The notes below the pieces were generated by a model that ran no database searches, was not told the origin of the DNA, and was given only the letters and a program-made list of their open reading frames with translations. The position numbers and the translations under genes were made by a program. 64,000 nucleotides of DNA from CAIWHR01 sp963726765 (GTDB lineage: Bacteria; Pseudomonadota; Gammaproteobacteria; Burkholderiales; Casimicrobiaceae): assembly GCA_963726765.1 (NCBI GenBank), contig CAVSDH010000011.1, positions 558,001 to 622,000 on the forward strand, written 5' to 3'. Below are positions 23,166 through 30,783 of the stretch, piece after piece; position 1 is the stretch's first letter, and each line of letters starts with the position of its first letter.

Positions 23166-24100
23166 CGGACCGCGTCGTTCCGGTGTCCGCAGCTGTCATT
23201 GCGCGGCGGGACGGACAGGTGCTTCTCGCCCAACGGCCACCCGGCAAGGCTTACGCGGGCTACTGGGAGTTCCCCGGCGGCAAGGTGGAGCCCGGCGAGA
23301 CGCCGCGTCGCGCGCTCGATCGCGAGCTTGCGGAGGAACTCGGCCTTCAGGTCCGCCGGGCGTCTCCCTGGCTTGTCCAGCGGTTTGTCTATCCTCACGC
23401 GCATGTCGAGCTCCACTTTTTCCGTGTCCACGAATGGGACGGAGTCCCGGTAGGGCATGACGGGCAGGCGTTCGCGTGGCAGACGCCTGGCGCCTTCGAC
23501 GTCGCGCCGCTGCTGCCCGCGAATACGCTGGTGCTGCGTGCGCTTGTGCTGCCGCAAGTCTGCGGCATCACGGTCGCTGCCGACATCGGAGAATCCGGAT
23601 TCCTGGCGCGGGCGCGCATCGCGCTCGAGAACGGGCTGAAACTCATCCAGTTCCGCGAGAAGGCATGGCCCGAGGCCCGCCAGCGCGCGTTGTGCGAAGC
23701 GCTCGTCGACATCGCCCGTCCGTTCGGCGCGCGCGTTCTGCTGAACGGCCGCGAGGACGACGCGCGCACGTGGGGCTGCGCCGGCGTGCACTGGACTTCG
23801 GCTGCACTCGGCGCGGCCACCGCGAGGCCCCCCGACATGCTGTGCTCGGCGTCGTGTCACACGCGCGACGACATCGCGAAGGCCGGCGCGCTGGCGCTCG
23901 ATTTCGCCCTGCTGGGCCCGGTGTTGCCGACGCCGACGCACCCTGACGCGTCGGCCCTCGGGTGGGACGGATTCGGGGCGATTGCCGAGGGCGCGACACT
24001 GCCGGTGCTGGCCCTCGGGGGAATGTCGCGGACCGATCTCGATGCGGCGATCGCGCGCGGCGCGCACGGGATCGCGATGCGCCGGGCCGCGTGGGCGTGA
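23162..24100 (+). CDS. Nudix hydrolase (MutT-like) fused to a ThiE/TenI-like domain
   Basis: A 312-residue two-domain protein. Residues 1-130 are a MutT-type Nudix domain with the box GGKVEPGETPRRALDRELAEELG, which in MutT hydrolyses 8-oxo-dGTP to keep oxidised guanine out of DNA. Residues 140-312 resemble thiamine phosphate synthase: LIQFREKAWPEARQRAL, then GVHWTSA and LLGPVLPTPTHP. Such fusions occur in beta- and gammaproteobacteria; whether the second domain makes thiamine phosphate or has another role is unknown. The GTG start overlaps the DUF815 stop. The Nudix box is complete; the second domain is short. Confidence 0.88.
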   Translation: MTDRVVPVSAAVIARRDGQVLLAQRPPGKAYAGYWEFPGGKVEPGETPRRALDRELAEELGLQVRRASPWLVQRFVYPHAHVELHFFRVHEWDGVPVGHDGQAFAWQTPGAFDVAPLLPANTLVLRALVLPQVCGITVAADIGESGFLARARIALENGLKLIQFREKAWPEARQRALCEALVDIARPFGARVLLNGREDDARTWGCAGVHWTSAALGAATARPPDMLCSASCHTRDDIAKAGALALDFALLGPVLPTPTHPDASALGWDGFGAIAEGATLPVLALGGMSRTDLDAAIARGAHGIAMRRAAWA

Positions 24101-24106
24101 CGGGAT

Positions 24107-24439
24107 TCAGTCGGGGCCGGCCTTGCCTCGCCTTTCCGGTATCCGCGGGCTCCGCGCGAGCAGCATCAGGCAACCGATTGCGATCAGCAGCACCGAAACG
24201 AGCAGCGTCCAGCGCAGCCTGTAGTGGTCGTGCAGCCACCATGCGACACCGGAGGCGATCAGCGTCGGGCCGAGAACGACCGAGCTCTTGGTGACGCCGT
24301 CCATCACGAGGATCGCCAGGCCGGCGGCGACGAGCGCGATCGACGTGATCGAGTCGACATCCGGCAGCCAGCCGAAGTACCAGACGAGCCCCAGGAGGCC
24401 GACGATGATCAGCGTGACGGGCGTGGCGGCATTTCGCAT
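24107..24439 (-). CDS. Small integral membrane protein, function unknown
   Basis: A 110-residue product with three or four hydrophobic segments (about residues 7-25, 30-46, 53-68 and 75-94) and a basic C-terminal tail (RSPRIPERRGKAGPD). No enzymatic motif is visible. It ends 6 bases from the convergent MutT-ThiE gene and begins 9 bases after the yacG stop, so it probably shares a transcript with yacG. A purine-rich AAGGAG just upstream of the ATG supports the start. Confidence 0.75.
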   Translation of the reverse strand: MRNAATPVTLIIVGLLGLVWYFGWLPDVDSITSIALVAAGLAILVMDGVTKSSVVLGPTLIASGVAWWLHDHYRLRWTLLVSVLLIAIGCLMLLARSPRIPERRGKAGPD

Positions 24440-24448
24440 CTCGGCTCC

Positions 24449-24664
24449 TTAGCTGTGTTGCGCGTCGTCCCCTGCGGCTTCGCCTGGCTCGGACTCGCCG
24501 GAATCCGGCGACTCCGCCACGGGAATGCGGTAGGCCTCGGTGGCCCATGCGCCGAGATCGATCAGCTTGCAGCGCTCGGAGCAGAACGGGCGGCAGCGCG
24601 ACGACGGCGTCCATTCGACCGACTTTCCACAGCGTGGGCAGGGAACAAAGCGCGGCGTGGCCAT
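24449..24664 (-). CDS. yacG: DNA gyrase inhibitor YacG (zinc-finger protein)
   Basis: A 71-residue protein with the four-cysteine zinc site CPRCGK (residues 9-14) and CSERCKLID (residues 28-36), followed by LGAWATEAYRIP and an acidic tail, as in YacG. E. coli YacG binds GyrB and inhibits gyrase. In many proteobacteria it directly follows zapD and coaE; here those genes are about 4.6 kb upstream, with a signalling cluster between. Confidence 0.9.
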   Translation of the reverse strand: MATPRFVPCPRCGKSVEWTPSSRCRPFCSERCKLIDLGAWATEAYRIPVAESPDSGESEPGEAAGDDAQHS

Positions 24665-24753
24665 CGTCTCACGTCCTGCGGATCAGGGCGCGGAGTGATG
24701 CTTGTCGAGAGAAAGAGGCCCAGCGTACGTTCATCGAACCGCCGGCATGCCCG

Positions 24754-25869
24754 CTACGACTTCACACCGCGCAGGCGATAGGCGACAACCGGCCGGCGGA
24801 ATCCTTTCAGCGTCAGCGCCGGCAACGACACGACATCGACGAGAGCTTCGACGCCGGCGAACACGCGTTGCGCGATGAGGATCTCGCCGCCCGCGGCCTC
24901 GCCGCACAGGCGTGACGCCAGATTGGTCACCGTGCCGATGGCGCTGTAGTCCCACCGGCCGTCGAACCCGATCGCCCCGATCGTCGCAAAGCCCTGCGCG
25001 ATCCCGATGCCGAGGCTCAACTCGTACCCGCGCTTCGCCCAGTTCTCCTCCATGCGGCCGATGCGTTCCTGCACTTCGAGCGCCATCCGCACTGCGCGCT
25101 CGGCGGGATTCGGAATCGGGACCGGATCGTTGAACAGGATGGTCATGCCATCGCCGGTGAAGTGCTCGAGCGTTCCTTCGTATTCGAGAACCAGGCGGCC
25201 CGTCACTTCGTGATACTCGCGCAGCACGCCCATGACTTCTTCGGGCTCGGCGACTTCGGCGAACGCGGTGAAGCCGCGCAGGTCGAGGAAGACGACGGTG
25301 ATTTCGCGACGATGGCTCTTCAGCGGGTCGTCGGCGCCACCGCTGACGATCAGCTCGGCCAATTGCGGCGAGAAGAACCGCCGCAGACGACCGACGCGCT
25401 CGAGCTCGCTCACCTGTTCGGCGACGCGCCGTTCAAGTGACACGTTCCATTCCTTCACTTCCGCGGCAAGCTTCTCCACGGTGTCGTGTAGCCGCTTTAT
25501 CCGGAGCATCGAACGCACGCGCGCGACAAGTGCCGCGTGGTCGACCGGCTTGGTAAGGTACTCGTCTCCGCCGGCCTCCAGCCCGTCGACGACGTCCTTC
25601 GAATCCGCCATTGCCGTCACCATGATGATCGGCGTGAACGGGAAGCCGGCATCGGCGCGCAGACGGCGGCAGACCTCGAAGCCGTCGAGCTTCGGCATCA
25701 TGACGTCGAGGAGAACGAGATCGGGCATTTCCCGGCGAGCGGCGGCCAAGCCCTCCTCGCCGTCGGCCGCGGTGACGATCTCGTAGCCTTCGGAGGCCAG
25801 TCGGGTCTGCAGGACCTTGACGTTGGTCGGGTTGTCGTCGACGATGAGGATGCGAGGAATGTCTCTCAC
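24754..25869 (-). CDS. Response regulator with class III adenylate/guanylate cyclase output
   Basis: A 371-residue cytoplasmic signalling protein. Residues 1-125 form a receiver domain with acidic pair D11/D12, phosphoacceptor D55, T84 and K106. A short coiled-coil linker leads to a class III cyclase domain (about 185-345). One metal-binding aspartate is in VVFLDLRGFT and a second in FTGDGMTILF. The later DYSAIGTVTNLASRL supplies the expected substrate aspartate, asparagine and arginine. The usual lysine of the KxxGD motif is histidine (HFTGD). The GTG start at 25869 places the receiver at the N-terminus. It is divergent from the histidine kinase gene, which suggests a phosphorylation-controlled cyclic nucleotide switch. 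Confidence 0.88.
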   Translation of the reverse strand: MRDIPRILIVDDNPTNVKVLQTRLASEGYEIVTAADGEEGLAAARREMPDLVLLDVMMPKLDGFEVCRRLRADAGFPFTPIIMVTAMADSKDVVDGLEAGGDEYLTKPVDHAALVARVRSMLRIKRLHDTVEKLAAEVKEWNVSLERRVAEQVSELERVGRLRRFFSPQLAELIVSGGADDPLKSHRREITVVFLDLRGFTAFAEVAEPEEVMGVLREYHEVTGRLVLEYEGTLEHFTGDGMTILFNDPVPIPNPAERAVRMALEVQERIGRMEENWAKRGYELSLGIGIAQGFATIGAIGFDGRWDYSAIGTVTNLASRLCGEAAGGEILIAQRVFAGVEALVDVVSLPALTLKGFRRPVVAYRLRGVKS

Positions 25870-25990
25870 AAGCGTATCTCCCGGAGGACCGGGAAATATA
25901 CGGTCTTGGTCGGCGTTGCACAAGGACACAAGGGGGTCGCGAGGCTTGCAATCCGCAATCGACAACCCGGCACCGGCTACCCATTCCGAG

Positions 25991-27586
25991 GTGGCCATCG
26001 AACACCTTGCCGAGATCGTGCACCGGCGCACGCCGCTACGCATGCTGGTGCGCCGGGTCGCTGCCATACGCGCGTCGGTCCACACCAAGCTCCTGGCCGC
26101 ATTCATGATCATCACGGTGCTCTTCATCGCGATGGCGGTGGTCAGCCTGCTCACGATCGTGCGCGCGACCGAGCAAAGCCGGCTGCTCGACGAGGCGCAC
26201 GAGCTGGTCAGCCTGGCGCAGCAAAGCGAACATGCGCTGGCAAGGCAAATGCATTTTACCGATCTTGCGCTACTCTCCCAGGACGAAGTGGCGATTTCGA
26301 AGATCCTGCGCGAGAATAATCGTTTCAATGACAGACTGGCGAAACTGGAAGCCGCCGGCACTGCGGACCAGGAACTCGTCGAGCAGGTGCGAAACTCCCA
26401 GGACGAGGCGATGGGCGTGGTAGCCGACATCGCCAATGCGATCCGCGACGGCAAACTGGCGGCCGTCACCGGTCCGCTGCTGCGTCGTCAGGAGCGGCTC
26501 GACACCGAGATCACGACGCGCGTGGGACTGCTGGTCTCGGCGCAGCAGAACAGTATGAATCGATTGCGCGACAGCGTCAGCGCGGCCAACAGGCGGTCGC
26601 TGATCATGACCGGCGTGTTTGCCATCGTCGCGGTGACATTTGCATTGTTCTGCGGGTTTGTCATTTCCTGGTCGTTCATCATCCCGGTTCGTGAAGCGCA
26701 GACCTTCCTCGACAAGGTTGCGGAGGGGAATTTCGGCGCGCGTATCAACGTGCCCAATCGCGACGAGTTCGGCGCCCTTGCGGAGAGAATGAATCACATG
26801 AGCGGCGAGCTCCAGAGATTCGATGCCGAGCAGCGCCGCGCCGCCGGCGAGCTCGGACGCCTGAACGAGGAGCTTGCGCAGACGAGCAAGGCAAAGTCGG
26901 AGTTTCTCGCCAACATGAGTCACGAGCTGCGCACCCCGATGAACGCGATTCTCGGCTTCACCGAGATGCTGATCGACGGGCTCTACGGCGACGTGCCCTC
27001 CGAGCTCAGGGAGCCGCTCACCGACATCCAGTTGAATGGACGCCACCTGTTGCGCCTGATCAACGACGTGCTCGACCTTTCCAAGATCGAGGCCGGGCAC
27101 ATGGAGCTCGCGCTTGGCGAGTTCTCCGTCCGCGAGATCGTGGACATCGCTTACGTCTCGCTGCGTTCGCTGGCTGCCGAGAAGGGCCTGGATTTCGTGG
27201 TCAACGTGCCGGACAATTTACCCGTCGCGTATGGCGACAATGGCCGTCTCACCCAGTGCCTGATGAATCTGGCGGGCAATGCCATCAAGTTCACCCGGCG
27301 CGGCTCGGTCGAGATCGGAGCCGAGGTCGTCGGGGACGAGCTCAGGTTTCGCGTCACCGATACGGGCATCGGCATCCCGCAGGAGGAACTGGAAAACGTG
27401 TTTGCGGAGTTCCGGCAGGTCGATGCCGCAGTCACCCGCGAATTCGGGGGTACCGGCCTTGGACTCAGCATTACCCGAAGATTCGTCGAGCTTCACGGCG
27501 GGCGGATCTGGGTCGAGAGCGAATTGGGGAAGGGCTGCACATTTTATTTTACGGTCCCGCAGCGGACCCGGGGCGATGACACATGA
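25991..27586 (+). CDS. Membrane sensor histidine kinase
   Basis: A kinase of about 531 residues with two membrane helices (about 32-55 and 199-226) bracketing a mainly helical periplasmic sensor without obvious ligand motifs. A HAMP linker follows (VREAQTFLDKVAEGNFG), then HisKA with the H-box FLANMSHELRTPMNAILGF, and a HATPase domain with NLAGNAIKFT, DTGIGIP and GGTGLGLS. The start is uncertain: GTG 25991 is used, but TTG 25946 or ATG 26042 are possible. The stop overlaps the next receiver gene, a likely phosphorylation partner; the divergent receiver-cyclase is another. Confidence 0.9.
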   Translation: MAIEHLAEIVHRRTPLRMLVRRVAAIRASVHTKLLAAFMIITVLFIAMAVVSLLTIVRATEQSRLLDEAHELVSLAQQSEHALARQMHFTDLALLSQDEVAISKILRENNRFNDRLAKLEAAGTADQELVEQVRNSQDEAMGVVADIANAIRDGKLAAVTGPLLRRQERLDTEITTRVGLLVSAQQNSMNRLRDSVSAANRRSLIMTGVFAIVAVTFALFCGFVISWSFIIPVREAQTFLDKVAEGNFGARINVPNRDEFGALAERMNHMSGELQRFDAEQRRAAGELGRLNEELAQTSKAKSEFLANMSHELRTPMNAILGFTEMLIDGLYGDVPSELREPLTDIQLNGRHLLRLINDVLDLSKIEAGHMELALGEFSVREIVDIAYVSLRSLAAEKGLDFVVNVPDNLPVAYGDNGRLTQCLMNLAGNAIKFTRRGSVEIGAEVVGDELRFRVTDTGIGIPQEELENVFAEFRQVDAAVTREFGGTGLGLSITRRFVELHGGRIWVESELGKGCTFYFTVPQRTRGDDT

Positions 27587-27957
27587 GCGAGCGGACGATT
27601 CTCTACATCGAGGACAACGAATACAACCGTAAGATCGTGCGCCAGCTGCTGGTGCGCACATCCTACCGGCTCGTCGAAGCCGTGGACGGCGAAAGCGGCG
27701 TCGCCATGGCGCGGGAGGAATTGCCGCAGCTCATCCTGATGGATGTCCAGCTGCCCAAAATGTCCGGCCTCGACGCAACGCGGGTCCTCAAGTCGGATCC
27801 GCGCACCAGCCACATCCCAATAGTCGTGATCACGAGTTTTGCCTTGAGCGGTGACCGGGAAAAGGCGTCCGCAGCCGGGGCCAACAGCTATCTGGCGAAG
27901 CCGTACAGCCCGCGCGAGCTCCTGGCACTCGTGCACCAGTACCTACCCGAACCTTGA
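27583..27957 (+). CDS. Single-domain response regulator
   Basis: A 124-residue lone receiver domain of the CheY/DivK type, with no output domain. The acidic pair is E10/D11, the phosphoacceptor D54 in LILMDVQLPKMSG, the conserved threonine in VITSFA and the lysine in YLAKPY. The ATG overlaps the kinase stop by 4 bases, so the two are probably translated together. It may act as a phosphorelay intermediate or by protein-protein contact. Confidence 0.92.
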   Translation: MSERTILYIEDNEYNRKIVRQLLVRTSYRLVEAVDGESGVAMAREELPQLILMDVQLPKMSGLDATRVLKSDPRTSHIPIVVITSFALSGDREKASAAGANSYLAKPYSPRELLALVHQYLPEP

Positions 27958-27979
27958 TCCACGAACCGGAGGTGATCAG

Positions 27980-28426
27980 ATGACCATCGTCGCTCGATAT
28001 TCGCGGTGTCTTACGTCGGCCGCGATGTTCCTGTCCCTGTGTGCGGGCAGCCCGCTGGCCAGTGCCGATGGCGAGCAGGCCGAGCAATTCACGCCTGAAT
28101 ACCGGCAGCTGCACACTGCCGTGGATGCTAAGCACACGCCGAAGATCGCCGCTCCCGATTCGGTCAAGCGCGGCGAATGGTTCACGGTGACGGTAAGCGT
28201 CGGCGCCGGGGGACAGCATCCCTCGCTGTCCGAGCATTCCATCCGCTATGTGGCGCTGTACAAGGATTCGGTCGAAATCGCGCGGGCCTACCTGCACCCG
28301 GTGTATTCGTCGCCGACCGTGACGTTCACGGTAGCTCTCGACGAGGGAGGGTCGCTGCGCGCGCTCGCCGAGCCCAACCACTCGGCAGCCTGGGAGGCCT
28401 CGAAAAAGATCGAAGTTCTTCCTTAG
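27980..28426 (+). CDS. Exported superoxide-reductase-like (SORL, desulfoferrodoxin-type) domain protein
   Basis: A 148-residue protein with a signal peptide (about residues 1-30, cleavage near ASADG) and an immunoglobulin-like SORL domain. Three histidines sit where superoxide reductases bind iron: AKHTPKI, GGQHPSL and SEHSIRYVALY. The final CNxHG motif, which supplies the axial cysteine and fourth histidine, is replaced by EPNHSAAW, so classical superoxide reductase activity is doubtful. An AGGTGA ribosome site precedes the ATG. It follows the receiver gene by 22 bases and probably belongs to the kinase operon. The fold is also related to SoxZ; a carrier or sensor role is possible. Confidence 0.7.
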   Translation: MTIVARYSRCLTSAAMFLSLCAGSPLASADGEQAEQFTPEYRQLHTAVDAKHTPKIAAPDSVKRGEWFTVTVSVGAGGQHPSLSEHSIRYVALYKDSVEIARAYLHPVYSSPTVTFTVALDEGGSLRALAEPNHSAAWEASKKIEVLP

Positions 28427-28438
28427 TCAAGTCAGCGA

Positions 28439-29134
28439 TTAGGGCATTTTCATCTCGACGCTCACACGCGCCGCTTGCGGCTCGCCGGCGATCGCGGTTG
28501 CCTCGACCGTTCCCAGGCGCTCGTGCCAGACGTTCAGCTTGTATTTCCCGGGCGGAAGATTGTCGAACGAGAATTGGCCGTCCGCGCCCGTAATCGCATA
28601 ATAGGGGTGGGCGCCGACGACGACCCAACCCACCATCCACGAGTGCAGGTCGCAGTTGATCTTCACGATTTCCGGCTTCGCGAACGTGACCGGGATGGTG
28701 CGGCTCTTGGGTTGTGTGCGATTGAACGAGACGTTGAGCTTCGGCGTCGCATGGATGTTGTGAAGCAACCGGTCGCTGTTGAGAAAATCGACGGTGCCGC
28801 CGGCCGGCACCACGACCACACGAGGAATGAAGACGCACCCGTTCTGATCCATCTCGGCTTTCGCGCTTGACTCCGGCGTGGTCGCGCCGGGCGGGGGAGT
28901 TTCAAGCCAGACGACCGCGTTCCTGAGCTCCTTCCGCGGCGACACCAGAAGGTCGCCGGGATCCTTCTCCGTGCCGCACACGTATTGGTCGATCGTCACG
29001 TCGACCTTTTTCTGCGCCGGCACCGCGCCGGAAACGACGACGACACCCTTGATCGAGGCTCCGGCGGTCATGCCCGACGCGCAAAGTCCAATCAGCATTA
29101 TCGCAATGCGGCTCGCGAATCGCACACCCTTCAT
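28439..29134 (-). CDS. Exported cupredoxin-like protein with carboxypeptidase-regulatory-type C-terminus
   Basis: A 231-residue protein with a signal peptide (about residues 1-24, ending near GMTAGAS). The middle region resembles a cupredoxin: VVVVPAGGTVDFLNSDRLLHNIHA carries a histidine, and INCDLHSWM provides Cys, His and Met in copper-site order. The C-terminal YYAITGADGQFSFDNLPPGKYKLNVWHE is the folded-strand pattern of carboxypeptidase regulatory domains. Similar proteins are found near periplasmic electron-transfer genes, but the function here is unknown. ATG 29134 is preferred over upstream in-frame starts because an AAGGAG site precedes it. It converges on the SORL gene with a gap of 12 bases. 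Confidence 0.72.
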   Translation of the reverse strand: MKGVRFASRIAIMLIGLCASGMTAGASIKGVVVVSGAVPAQKKVDVTIDQYVCGTEKDPGDLLVSPRKELRNAVVWLETPPPGATTPESSAKAEMDQNGCVFIPRVVVVPAGGTVDFLNSDRLLHNIHATPKLNVSFNRTQPKSRTIPVTFAKPEIVKINCDLHSWMVGWVVVGAHPYYAITGADGQFSFDNLPPGKYKLNVWHERLGTVEATAIAGEPQAARVSVEMKMP

Positions 29135-29306
29135 TCGTGGCTCCTTGCATGACCGTGCGGACCTCGGCCGCTGAACACGCCCGGGTTCCAATCGAGCGTA
29201 TTCCGGGTCGCCGTCGCGGTCAACGTGAAAAGTCGCGTGCATTCGGCATTGCGTCGGGGAAAGCGGATGCTGGACCACGAAACGAGCCGATCGCCGCCGG
29301 ACAATT

Positions 29307-30065
29307 TCAAAGATTGCAGAACATCAATTCGAAATCGACGTTATGGTCGTACACCGAGCCACGGTCCATTCCGCTGACGCCGATGAAGCGGATGTTGAGG
29401 GCGTACTTGTTGGCGCTGATCTCCGGCACGCACGGGCAGTCGTTTTCGACGGTCAGGCGCAGGAGCTGGGCGACCTTCGACGTCGTCAACATCAACTGGA
29501 ACACGCCGCGATAGGCGATCTGCCGGCTCGCGCGCCCGTTGTCGCGCAGCATCCTCAGTATGATCGCGAGTCCGTCGTGAATGGGAAGGAAGGGTTCGAG
29601 CCACGCCTTCAGGTCGTTTTGTCGCGCGCTGGGATCGGCGTGGAGCCAGTAGTGATACGCGGGCAGGTCGAATTCGCAGACCCCGCCCGGAATCGCGGTC
29701 CGCTGCTTGATCGTCATCAGCCACTCGTTCTCGCGCAGGTGCGTTCCTGCCTTCCCGGTCTGACCGAGCAGCGCGCCGCTTGCCCGTTCGATGTCGGCCA
29801 GGAGCGGCTCCAGGACGCGCGTCTCGATGGCGGGATTGTTCCGCAGCGATGCGAGCATCTGCTTTTGCCGCTCGAGTTCCTGCAGGATGTCGGTCTTGAG
29901 ATCGGCGCGCGCGGCGACGTCGGTGATCTCGAACAGCGCGAGCAGCGCAGCGTGGTGGTCCGGGCCCTCCGCGCGCGACGCGAAGAACTGCGCGCGCCTG
30001 TACAAGTCCTCGAGCCGCATCAGCGTGCGGATTCGTTCGTTCAGCGGGTGCTCGTATCGGATCAC
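29307..30065 (-). CDS. zapD: Cell division protein ZapD
   Basis: ZapD cross-links FtsZ filaments at the Z-ring. The 252-residue product starts at GTG 30065 with IRYEHPLNERIRTLMRLEDLYRRA, a highly characteristic ZapD N-terminus. It continues through helical sequence to a beta-rich end containing NDCPCVPEISANKYALNIRF. The gene follows coaE by 31 bases, the usual order. It links this region functionally with the ftsZ operon at the start of the window. Confidence 0.95.
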   Translation of the reverse strand: MIRYEHPLNERIRTLMRLEDLYRRAQFFASRAEGPDHHAALLALFEITDVAARADLKTDILQELERQKQMLASLRNNPAIETRVLEPLLADIERASGALLGQTGKAGTHLRENEWLMTIKQRTAIPGGVCEFDLPAYHYWLHADPSARQNDLKAWLEPFLPIHDGLAIILRMLRDNGRASRQIAYRGVFQLMLTTSKVAQLLRLTVENDCPCVPEISANKYALNIRFIGVSGMDRGSVYDHNVDFELMFCNL

Positions 30066-30096
30066 TTCGGGCCGGGGAGATTTCCGGTGGCTTCAA

Positions 30097-30741
30097 CTAC
30101 GCATTCTGCCCGAAGATGGCGCAGTGCGTCCCGCCGTCGGCCGAAAGCATCCGGTAACGGCTGTCGAGTAAGGCGACCTGGGGCGCGATCGCGGCCTGCG
30201 GGCCGGCGTTGTCCAGTATGTCGTCCGCATGCGCGAGGCGCTCCTGGCGGGAAAGCTGGGTCGCCATGATCGCGCGAATCTCCTCGGGCGCGAGGCCGCT
30301 GCGGGCGGCGACGCGCCGGATCTGGTCGTCCTCGGGGCAGTCCACCACCAGGATGCGATCGACTCGCGCAGCGAAACCACCGCGCTCGAGGAGCAGCGGC
30401 ACAACGAGAATACCGTACGCGCTGCGCCAACGCGCCATCTCTTCCTGCGCCGCCCTCCCGATCAGCGGATGGAGAATGCCCTCGAGCCGCGCGCGCACCA
30501 CGGGATCCGCGAACGCCAGGCCGCGCAACGCGGCGCGGTCGAGCGTCCCGTCCGGGTGCAGCACCGGCGCGCCGAAGGCGGCAACGATCTCGCGGAGTCC
30601 CGGCGCGCCCGCCGCCGTCAGCGCGTGCGCGAGGCGGTCGGTGTCGGTCACGTCGATCCCGTGCGACGCGAACGCGTCGGCGACGGCCGATTTTCCGCTG
30701 CCGATGCCGCCGGTCAGTCCGACGATATAGGGGCTGCTCAC
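30097..30741 (-). CDS. coaE: Dephospho-CoA kinase CoaE
   Basis: CoaE phosphorylates dephospho-CoA in the last step of coenzyme A synthesis. The 214-residue product begins with a GTG (30741) and the P-loop GLTGGIGSGKSAVAD at residues 8-22. It has DTDRLAHAL near residue 33 and the lid-region sequence RVAARSGL near residue 143. It lies between pilD and zapD, as in many beta- and gammaproteobacteria. Confidence 0.95.
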   Translation of the reverse strand: MSSPYIVGLTGGIGSGKSAVADAFASHGIDVTDTDRLAHALTAAGAPGLREIVAAFGAPVLHPDGTLDRAALRGLAFADPVVRARLEGILHPLIGRAAQEEMARWRSAYGILVVPLLLERGGFAARVDRILVVDCPEDDQIRRVAARSGLAPEEIRAIMATQLSRQERLAHADDILDNAGPQAAIAPQVALLDSRYRMLSADGGTHCAIFGQNA

Positions 30742-30783
30742 ACTATGTTCGCATCCGTGAACATGGTGCGAGCAGACCCCGGG

